A stretch of DNA of 17,702 nucleotides from an uncultured Duncaniella sp. (GTDB taxonomy: Bacteria > Bacteroidota > Bacteroidia > Bacteroidales > Muribaculaceae): contig CAJTMJ010000053.1 of the NCBI GenBank assembly GCA_910577335.1, positions 1-17,702 of the forward strand, read 5' to 3'. The notes under the pieces were generated by a model. The model was not told where the DNA came from, searched no databases, and saw only the letters and a program-made list of their open reading frames with translations. The position numbers and the translations under genes were made by a program. Positions within the stretch are counted from its first letter, which is position 1. Each line of letters opens with the position of its first letter. Below are positions 8,603-16,000 of this stretch, piece after piece.

Positions 8603-8610
8603 CAAAAATA
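8603..8610 (-). promoter_or_regulatory. Possible -7 element for the chrA-chrA-folC transcript
   Basis: On the minus strand, TATTTTTG (8610-8603) matches TAnnTTTG exactly and lies 45 nt before the chrA ATG. No clear TTG sits at the usual -33 distance; the sequence there is T-rich. The -7 match alone makes this a moderate call. Confidence 0.45.
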
Positions 8611-8631
8611 CAAAAAAAGTAACAAAGAATG

Positions 8632-8662
8632 AAAGTTTAGGAACTTTTCACAGATAATATTG
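8632..8662. promoter_or_regulatory. Inverted repeat and weak -7 element upstream of frc
   Basis: AAAGTT (8632-8637) and AACTTT (8642-8647) form a 6-bp inverted repeat with a 4-bp centre, a possible regulator site. It precedes TAATATTG (8655-8662), which is one base from TAnnTTTG on the plus strand. No proper -33 TTG is present. The stretch between 8663 and the frc ATG is A/T-rich without another promoter that I can see, so the start of the oxalate transcript remains uncertain. Confidence 0.25.
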
Positions 8663-8732
8663 TTTTAAAGACAAAGAGATTATGAAAAACAATTATTAAT
8701 ACACGAAAATTATATTAAAACTATTTACTATT

Positions 8733-10031
8733 ATGAATACAGCTCCTCTTCAAGGAATTAAGGTGATAGATTTCACCGAAGTACAGTCAGGTCCTTCTTG
8801 TACTCAGATGCTCGCATGGTTAGGCGCAGAAGTTATAAAGATTGAGCGCCCCGGCGTTGGTGATGCAACTCGTAAAGAACTTCAGTTCGATCCGGATTGT
8901 CCAAGTTATTACTTCCTACAGTTAAATTCAGATAAAAAATCGTTAGCTCTTGATGCCAAGACCCCTGACGGAAAAGCTATCTTGACAAAATTAATTGAAA
9001 CTGCCGATGTATTTATCGAAAACCTCCACCCCGGAGCAATGGATAAACTCGGTTTCAGTTGGGAAGCAGTACATAAACTTAATCCTAAGTGTATCTACGG
9101 TACAATTAAGGGATTCCCTCTTTCTTCCAAGTTTAAAGATTTGAAGGCTTACGAACCGGTAGCTCAGGTTACCGCAGGTGCAGCCTCGACTACCGGCTGG
9201 TGGTCAGGACCCGAAGACGTTCCTACTCAGTCAGGAGCTGCCCTTGGTGACTCAAACTCAGGTATGCACCTACTTATCGGTGTGCTTTCCGCTCTTCTCC
9301 AGCGTGAAAAGACAGGCGAAGGATGTTATGTATATCAGTCAATGCACAATGCTTGCTTGAACCTCTGCCGTATCAAGACCCGTGACCAGTTGACACTTGA
9401 CCGTATCGGTTATCTTACTCAGTTCCCGCAATACCCGAATGAAAAATTCGGTGACTTCGTACCTCGTAGCGGTAACCAAGAAGGTAGTGGCGTGCTTGGA
9501 TGGACATATAAATGTAAAGGCTGGGAAACCGATCCTAACGCATACGTATATGTAATCCTCCAGCGTGGCGCTAAAGACTTCGAACTCGCTTGCAAGGCAT
9601 TAGGTTTCGAAGATTGGCTTACCAACCCCGACTTCAACACTGCCGATGCTCGTGATAAGCACAAACAGGAAATCTACAAACGTGTCGAATCATTTACCAT
9701 CACCAAGGATAAATTTGAAGTGACTGAAATCCTTTCTAAGGCAGGCGTACCTGTAGGTCCGGTATTGTCAACCAAGGAAATCATGGATGACCAGAGCTTG
9801 TATGACGGCAACACATTGGTTAAGATCAACCAAGGCGGTAAGATCGGAGAATTTGTCACTGTAGGATGTCCGTTTACTCTATCTAACTATCAGCCTACAT
9901 ACGGTCCATGTCCTGAACTCGGTGGTGACACAGCAGATGTGCTTAAGGCTTACGGATATACCGACGAACAGATTGCTTCATTTGCGGCAAATCACACCAC
10001 TACCCCGATGCCTAAGCCTGCCGCCAAATAA
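8733..10031 (+). CDS. frc: Formyl-CoA:oxalate CoA-transferase
   Basis: A 432-residue class III CoA-transferase that moves CoA from formyl-CoA to oxalate, giving oxalyl-CoA and formate, in the cytoplasm. Landmarks known from the Oxalobacter enzyme are present: Gln18 in FTEVQSGPS (Gln17 there), Glu141 in AYEPVAQ (Glu140), and the catalytic aspartate D173 in GAALGDSNSGMH (Asp169). The shift from 1 to 4 residues comes from a short insertion near GPEDVPTQ. KCKGWETDPNAYVY (about 260-273) also matches the formyl-CoA transferase subgroup. The glycine-rich loop, GGGGQ in the Oxalobacter and E. coli enzymes as I recall them, reads QEGSGVL here (249-255), a departure in an active-site lid. It is the first gene of the plus-strand oxalate cluster and is followed by oxc. 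YfdE-type acetyl-CoA:oxalate transferase is a close alternative, but the pairing with oxc and overall similarity favour Frc. Confidence 0.92.
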   Translation: MNTAPLQGIKVIDFTEVQSGPSCTQMLAWLGAEVIKIERPGVGDATRKELQFDPDCPSYYFLQLNSDKKSLALDAKTPDGKAILTKLIETADVFIENLHPGAMDKLGFSWEAVHKLNPKCIYGTIKGFPLSSKFKDLKAYEPVAQVTAGAASTTGWWSGPEDVPTQSGAALGDSNSGMHLLIGVLSALLQREKTGEGCYVYQSMHNACLNLCRIKTRDQLTLDRIGYLTQFPQYPNEKFGDFVPRSGNQEGSGVLGWTYKCKGWETDPNAYVYVILQRGAKDFELACKALGFEDWLTNPDFNTADARDKHKQEIYKRVESFTITKDKFEVTEILSKAGVPVGPVLSTKEIMDDQSLYDGNTLVKINQGGKIGEFVTVGCPFTLSNYQPTYGPCPELGGDTADVLKAYGYTDEQIASFAANHTTTPMPKPAAK

Positions 10032-10069
10032 GGCATATCAAAACTCACTATCAACCTAAGTAATTAACA

Positions 10070-10138
10070 TATAAGGAGGGGACAATTGACAATTGTCTTG
10101 ACAAAACGAGCGCAATTGCCCATTGTCCCCTCTTTTTT
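10070..10138 (+). terminator. Attenuator-like hairpin between frc and oxc
   Basis: GAGGGGACAAT (10076-10086) pairs perfectly with ATTGTCCCCTC (10122-10132), and six T residues follow (10133-10138): a strong intrinsic terminator form. The 35-nt loop holds an alternative 7-bp hairpin using part of the same 5' arm, GACAATT (10081-10087) with AATTGTC (10091-10097), plus a third copy of CAATTG (10113-10118). The oxc ATG follows only 14 nt after the T-run, so no separate promoter fits in between. The element may reduce or regulate readthrough into oxc. The regulatory role is inferred. Confidence 0.6.
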
Positions 10139-10152
10139 AAATAATCATCAAT

Positions 10153-11910
10153 ATGTCTACAACAACTACTCCTTCTCCGCAAGGATCAGCCAAAGCTCCT
10201 CAGGCTCCTCACTTCCCTGAGCAAGTCACAGGTATGTACATTCTTGCAAGAGCTTTAAAGAATGTAGGGATTGAGAATGTATATGGTCTGGTGGGAATTC
10301 CTATCACCGAAGCCGCATACCTTATCCAAGGACAGGGTATCCGTTTTGTCGGTTTCCGCCACGAACAGCAGGCAGGTATGGCTGCCGCTACCGACGGTTT
10401 CCTCACCAAGAAGCCCGGTGTCCTCATGACAGTTTCCTCACTTGGGTTCCTCAACGGATTGACTGCAACAGCGAATGCCACTGTCAACTGCTATCCGATG
10501 ATTCAGATCTCAGGCGCAAGCGACCCTACCATGGTGGATATGAACATGGGTACATACGAACAGTTGGATCAGTTTAACACAGCCAAACCTCTCGTAAAGG
10601 CAGCTTTCAGATGCAGCAAGGCTGAGGATATCCCATCGGCAGTTGCACGTGCCTATCGTGCAGCCGTTTCAGGTCGTCCCGGCGGTGTATATATCGACAT
10701 GACTACTCCGGCACTCGGTCAGATTATGAACCGTGAGGATGCCGAAAAGCTACTTTATCAACCGGTAGATGTTTATTCTCCCGTAGCACCCAATCCCGCA
10801 TCAGTCGATCGTGCTGTCGAGATTCTTAAATCAGCCAAACGACCGGCAATAGTGCTTGGTAAAGGTGCTGCTTACGCTCAAGTTGACGATAAGATCAAGA
10901 CTTTGATTGAGAAATACAACATCCCGTATTTCCCGATGTCAATGGCAAAAGGTCTTATGCCTGATGCAGGACCTTTAAGCGCACTTTCATGCCGCTCCAC
11001 CATTATGGAGAAATCTGATGTAGTGATGATGATAGGAGCACGTCTCAACTGGCTGCTCTCTTTCGGTAAAGGTAAATGGAACCCTGCAATGAAATTCATT
11101 CAGCTGGATGTTGAACCGCAGGAAATCGATGCCAATGTACCTATCGCAGCACCTGTAGTAGGTGATATGGGACTTGCCCTTGAGGCTATCCTTGCAAAAA
11201 TGGAAGGTGCTACAATGAGCACAGACCCCACTTGGGTACCCGCACTACAGGCTGAGACCAAAGAGAAAGACGCTAAGTTTGCGACCCGTCTTGATTCGGC
11301 TAAGAACATGATGCCGATGCATCACTGGACAGCCCTCGGTGTTATAAAACCTATTATCGAATCAAATCCTGATGTAATCCTTGTCAATGAGGGTGCAAAT
11401 ACCCTTGATGACACTCGTGATGCCATCAACATGTCGCTTCCACGACACAGAGTGGACTGTGCTACATGGGCTATCATGGGTATGGGTATGGGCTCAATGG
11501 TAGGAGCTGCCGTCGCCACCGGAAAATCAGTAGTGGCAATCGAAGGTGACTCTGCATTCGGATTCTCCGGAATGGACTTTTCAACCGCATGTCGCTTCAA
11601 ACTACCTGTCACCGTGGTAATATTCAATAATGGCGGTATATATAACGGTATTGGCGTACCGATGGATAAGACAAGCGATCCCGCACCTACCACTCTTGAT
11701 ATTAATGCACGTTATGATAAGGTCGGAGAAGCATTCGGCGCACAGACTTACTATGTGCAAACCCCTGAGGAACTTTCCAAGGCTCTTACCGAAAGTATCG
11801 CAAGCAAAAAGCCGTGTCTGATCGATGTTCAGCTCGCAGCAGATTCTGGAAAGGAATCAGGACATATCGGATATCTTAATCCGGCACCACTTCAGGATAT
11901 TACCGTATAG
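10153..11910 (+). CDS. oxc: Oxalyl-CoA decarboxylase
   Basis: A 585-residue thiamine-diphosphate (ThDP)-dependent enzyme that converts oxalyl-CoA to formyl-CoA and CO2 in the cytoplasm. The N-terminal Pyr domain contains the cofactor-activating glutamate E71 in FRHEQQAGMAA. A central domain follows, with VLGKGAAYAQ near 235-245. The C-terminal PP domain has the ThDP/Mg site: GDS (465-467), then about 25 residues to NNGGIYNG (492-499). NIYGLVGIPI-like text near the N-terminus (YGLVGIPITEAAYLI) and ESGHIGYLNP at the C-terminus are characteristic of OXC rather than acetolactate synthase. The N-terminal 20 residues (T/S/P/A-rich) are a short extension before the family core. It follows frc after 121 nt carrying a terminator-like hairpin, and it is followed by another hairpin. 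The product feeds back to Frc. Confidence 0.96.
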   Translation: MSTTTTPSPQGSAKAPQAPHFPEQVTGMYILARALKNVGIENVYGLVGIPITEAAYLIQGQGIRFVGFRHEQQAGMAAATDGFLTKKPGVLMTVSSLGFLNGLTATANATVNCYPMIQISGASDPTMVDMNMGTYEQLDQFNTAKPLVKAAFRCSKAEDIPSAVARAYRAAVSGRPGGVYIDMTTPALGQIMNREDAEKLLYQPVDVYSPVAPNPASVDRAVEILKSAKRPAIVLGKGAAYAQVDDKIKTLIEKYNIPYFPMSMAKGLMPDAGPLSALSCRSTIMEKSDVVMMIGARLNWLLSFGKGKWNPAMKFIQLDVEPQEIDANVPIAAPVVGDMGLALEAILAKMEGATMSTDPTWVPALQAETKEKDAKFATRLDSAKNMMPMHHWTALGVIKPIIESNPDVILVNEGANTLDDTRDAINMSLPRHRVDCATWAIMGMGMGSMVGAAVATGKSVVAIEGDSAFGFSGMDFSTACRFKLPVTVVIFNNGGIYNGIGVPMDKTSDPAPTTLDINARYDKVGEAFGAQTYYVQTPEELSKALTESIASKKPCLIDVQLAADSGKESGHIGYLNPAPLQDITV

Positions 11911-11928
11911 AATTTCCCGAAATACCAG

Positions 11929-11970
11929 ATCACGGGCGCAGCATCTACCGACGCCGCACCCGTGATTTTT
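11929..11970 (+). terminator. Hairpin with T-run after oxc
   Basis: ATCACGGG (11929-11936) pairs with CCCGTGAT (11959-11966); after a C-A mismatch the stem continues with GC/GC. A run of T (11966-11970) follows. It sits 19 nt after the oxc stop and 37 nt before the carrier gene. No good promoter separates it from that gene, so the carrier is probably expressed by partial readthrough. Confidence 0.65.
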
Positions 11971-12007
11971 AGATTCAATATCATATTAATTTTTAAAACG
12001 ACTATTT

Positions 12008-12973
12008 ATGACCCACATTATTCTTTATGCCATAGTCCCTATCATAGTGGTGATGCTGGCAGGTTACATTTCGGGGAAGAAGGGTATTTTTAGTGGCGAC
12101 GATGCGAAGAAATTCAATAAAGTCGTGCTTGATTACGCCTTACCCGCAGCGCTTTTCGTATCTATCGCACAGGCAAGTCGAGAGATGCTTGCCAAGGATA
12201 TAAAGCTGTCGTTAATATCATTGGTAGGTATCATGTTATGTTTCATGATAGTCTACTATGTGTTCTTAATGTTCAAAAAAAATACGGGAGCTGACGCAGC
12301 GGTATCAGCACTTATCAGCGGCTCACCGACAATCGGCTTCCTCGGATTTGCAGTACTTGAGCCTATATTCGGTACCACTCCGTCAGTTGCCCTTGTTGTA
12401 GCCATCGTAGGTATCGTGGTTAATGCCGTCGGCATTCCGGTAGGTCTTTCATTGATGAACGCATCCCTTGAAAAACAAAATCCCGGCTCGTCAAAAGGTA
12501 AAAGCGCATGGACTCCGGTGATACACGCCTTGGAGCAACCGGTGGCATGGGCACCTATACTCGCAGTTGTATGGGTTTTGGTCGGGATACCTTGGCCCGA
12601 CTGGGCAAGCCCTTCATTTGACCTTATCAAAGGCGCCAATGCATCAATGGCAGTATTCTCAGCAGGTATAACCCTTTCAGCCATTAAAATCCAGCTTAAC
12701 TGGCAGGCTGTACTTGGTTCAATCCTTAAGATGGTCATGATGCCGGCAGTGATTTTGATCATGGGTCTCATCTTCCACATGGATCCGTTAAACCTCAAGA
12801 TGCTTGTTGTAGCAGCCGCACTTCCACCGGCATTCTCCGGTATAATTATTGCCGACGAATACGACACTTATGTAGCGACAGGTACTTCATCATTAACCCT
12901 TTCAGTAATCTTATTCATAGGCTTCTGCCCGTTATGGATATGGATCACCGATATGTGTTTAAAAGCATTCTAA
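12008..12973 (+). CDS. AEC-family carrier, probable oxalate/formate transporter
   Basis: A 321-residue integral membrane protein of the auxin efflux carrier (AEC) family, with about ten hydrophobic segments in two halves. The N-terminal half has VLDYALPAALFVSIAQAS (about 41-58), typical of AEC transporters, and SGSPTIGFLGFAVLEPIFG (about 101-119). The C-terminal half has the matching LGSILKMVMMPAVILIMG and LVVAAALPPAFSGIIIADEY. Its position directly after frc and oxc parallels E. coli yfdV, an AEC gene beside the FRC and OXC homologues yfdW and yfdU. The substrate is therefore probably oxalate, perhaps exchanged for formate; this is inferred from context, not from a known binding motif. It replaces the MFS-type antiporter OxlT of Oxalobacter. 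A long 15-bp stem-loop lies just downstream. Confidence 0.87.
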   Translation: MTHIILYAIVPIIVVMLAGYISGKKGIFSGDDAKKFNKVVLDYALPAALFVSIAQASREMLAKDIKLSLISLVGIMLCFMIVYYVFLMFKKNTGADAAVSALISGSPTIGFLGFAVLEPIFGTTPSVALVVAIVGIVVNAVGIPVGLSLMNASLEKQNPGSSKGKSAWTPVIHALEQPVAWAPILAVVWVLVGIPWPDWASPSFDLIKGANASMAVFSAGITLSAIKIQLNWQAVLGSILKMVMMPAVILIMGLIFHMDPLNLKMLVVAAALPPAFSGIIIADEYDTYVATGTSSLTLSVILFIGFCPLWIWITDMCLKAF

Positions 12974-12985
12974 CCGTTATTTAAT

Positions 12986-13026
12986 TATAAGGACATAAGT
13001 GGCAACGAAAATTGCCACTTATGTCC
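12986..13026 (+). repeat. Perfect 15-bp stem-loop in the leader of the oxidoreductase gene
   Basis: GGACATAAGTGGCAA (12991-13005) and TTGCCACTTATGTCC (13012-13026) are perfect inverted copies around a 6-nt centre (CGAAAA). No T-run follows (CCATATTATATAG), so simple intrinsic termination is unlikely. The stem ends 20 nt before the ATG at 13047, leaving room for transcript processing or stabilisation, control of translation, or a DNA operator. The preceding word TATAAGGA and the ending TGTCCCC are shared with the frc-oxc element. Confidence 0.7.
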
Positions 13027-13046
13027 CCATATTATATAGTAACATC

Positions 13047-16000
13047 ATGAGCAAACAGATACTTGACGGATGCACCGCAGCAGCACACGTTGCTTTTGCT
13101 TTAAGCGAAATCGCAACAATATACCCTATCACACCTATCGCATCGATGGGTGAAACTGCAAAAAAATGGGGCATGAAAGGTCGCCGCAATTTGTGGGGGC
13201 AACCGTTGGACGTATATGAAATGGAGAGTGAACTCGGTGCTGCCGGAGCCGTACATGGCGCCCTTGCAGCAGGAACTTTTGCAACGACATTCACAGCGTC
13301 GCAAGGATTGATGCTCATGATCCCTAACATGTATAAGATAGCCGGAGAGTTACTCCCTGGCGTTTTCCATGTAGGGTGCCGCTCACTTGCCACACATGCT
13401 CTGTCTATTTTTGGAGATCATCAGGATGTGATGGCTTGCCGGGCTACCGGATTCACAATGATAGCCTCCGCATCGGTTCAGGAGACAATGGACCTTGCGC
13501 TTGTCGCTCATCTCGCAGCAATCGAAGGCTCTCTGCCGGTATTGCATTTTTTTGACGGATGGCGCACATCTTCCGAAATGGATACGATAGATGTTATCGA
13601 CTATGAGACTATGCGGCCACTTGTCAGTTGGGATAAAGTGGCAGAATTCAGACACAGAGCCATGAACCCTGAACATCCCGATTTAAGAGGTTCAGCTCAG
13701 AATCCTGACGTTTATTTTCAAAACCGTGAGGCAGCCAATAAATATTATGACGCTTTCCCATCCATCGTGCAATCTGCGATGGATAAAGTCGCCGACGCCA
13801 CCGGACGGCAATACCATTTGGTGGATTATTTCGGGGCACCGGATGCCGACCGTGTTATAGTGATAATGGGTTCGGGAGCGGAAGTTGTCAAAGAAACAGT
13901 CGAGTATCTCAACCGTGAACGTGGGTATAAGACAGGAGTCATAGTAATACGCCTGTACCGACCTTTCCCTGCCGAAGAATTAATAAAAGCACTGCCCAAA
14001 ACAGTCAGAACAATAGCTGCCATGGACCGCACAAAAGAGCCGGGATCGCAGCATGAACCGTTATGTCTGGATGTGATTTCAGCCATAGCAAATATAAGAG
14101 ATAACAGACCGGAAGTCATAGGTGGACGATACGGTCTATCAAGCAAAGATTTCAATCCGTCAATGGTTAAAGCCATATTTGACGAGATGGCATCAGAGAA
14201 TCCACGAAAAACTTTTACTGTAGGTATCAATGATGATGTCACTCACCTGTCGTTAGATGTGACTGAAACTATTGACACTAATGCTTCTGACGGGATATAT
14301 CAAAGTATCTTCTACGGTATCGGCAATGACGGTACCGTGGGTGGCACAAAGCAAGTCGCCACAATATTAGGTGACACATCATCTCTTTACGCACAAGCAT
14401 ATTTCAGCTACTCGGCTAAAAAATCAGGTGGATATACCATATCCCAATTACGCACCGCCAACAAACCTATCACATCGGCATATTCCATCGAAGAGGCTGA
14501 TTATGTGGCATGTCACAAGACTTCATACGTGCATCGATTCCGGATGGCTGAAAAGGCGAAAGAGGGAGGTATATTCGTACTTAATTCGCCTTGGAATGCT
14601 CAGCAGATGCTGACTAAACTGCCACTTAAAATGAGGCAGACTATTGCTGATAAAAAACTTCGCTTTTACAACATAGATGCTGACAAAATAGCTGCACAAG
14701 TCGGGTTATTGCCTCGTATCAATATGCCGATGGAGATCGTATTTCTATACCTAAGCAAATTAGCGCCATTTGAGAACGCTTATAACGCTTTGGAAGACAA
14801 AATACGTACCACATACGCCCATGAAGGTGGAGAAGTTGTTGAGAAGAATCTCAAGGCTATCTCTTTGACTGTCCCCGCTATCACTGAGATTGACTACACT
14901 AATATAGATGGATGGTCAACCACACCTGATGCAGAGATAAAAAGAGCTGTAAGATACCGCACTCCAGAGCTTAAAAATTTCATAGAAAAAGTCCATACTC
15001 CATGTATGCATGGCGAGGGGGATTCAGTCCCTGTGTCGGCATTCACACCTGACGGCACAATGCCAATGGGGACTACCGCATACGAACACCGCCGTATCGC
15101 CACACGTGTCCCTGTATGGGATCCGGATAAGTGTGTTGAATGCACAGAATGTTCTTTGGTATGTCCTCACGCAGCCATCCGCCCGTTCGTGCTAACCAAA
15201 GAGGAAGCCGAAAAGACTCCGGATGGGTTCAAAATGAAAGAGGCTCATGGCGCTCCTGAACTCAAGGGTTATATGTTCCATATACAGAACTACACTGAGG
15301 ACTGTTTAGGCTGCTCGTCATGCTCAATCATCTGTCCGGGACATGCATTAACCATGACACCGATTGATGAGGTATTACCCACTGAGTTACCGATGCTCGA
15401 ATGGGTAAAAGATAGCGTATCCTTGAAACGTGACCTCATATCTGCTTATACTGTAAATGGTTCCCAGCTACAGCCGCCATACTTGGAATTTTCAGGTGCT
15501 TGTGCAGGTTGTGGTGAAACTCCCTACGTTAAACTTTTGACCCAGCTCTTCGGATCAGATATGATTATAGCCAATGCCACCGGCTGTAGTTCAATATGGG
15601 GGGCAAATTATCCTTCTAACGCATATTGCACCGACACTGACGGCAAAGGGCCCGCTTGGGGCAATTCACTTTTTGAGGACAATGCCGAATACGGCTATGG
15701 TATGTTTGTCTCGTTAAGACATCGGCATGAACATGCCATGGATTTGGTAAGGAAACTTATCAATGATCCCGACACTCTCCCCTACCTCAAAGAACCGCTC
15801 GAAGCGTTGTATACCCAACGTAATTCTGTGGAACAATCTAAAAAGACCGCAGCACAGCTCGTATCAATGATGTCACCATTAAAAGATGTGAAGGCTGAAT
15901 ACTCGGAACTGTTATCTATGGCTGATATGCTGACTAAAAAAACGGTATGGGCTATCGGTGGTGATGGTTGGGCATACGATATTGACTTCGGCGGTCTCGA

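Noticed and set aside
10086..10103. Two TTGACA hexamers in the frc-oxc spacer, resembling sigma-70 -35 boxes
   Set aside because: They are 12 bp apart, lack any -10 or TAnnTTTG partner, and are explained by the repeated CAATTG/GACAATT pairing units. Bacteroidetes primary promoters do not use this box.
11322..11693. 123-residue minus-strand open frame opposite oxc
   Set aside because: It lies entirely within the conserved ThDP-binding domain of oxc and has a low-complexity, shadow-like composition.
12256..12867. 203-residue minus-strand open frame opposite the AEC carrier
   Set aside because: It is antisense to a clear membrane protein gene with family motifs, has no start signals and no recognisable domain; the frame is open because of codon bias in the real gene.
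12999..13046. GTG start giving 16 extra residues to the oxidoreductase
   Set aside because: The extension is encoded by the 3' half of a perfect stem-loop and its A/T-rich tail. PFOR homologues begin close to the MSKQILDGC segment.
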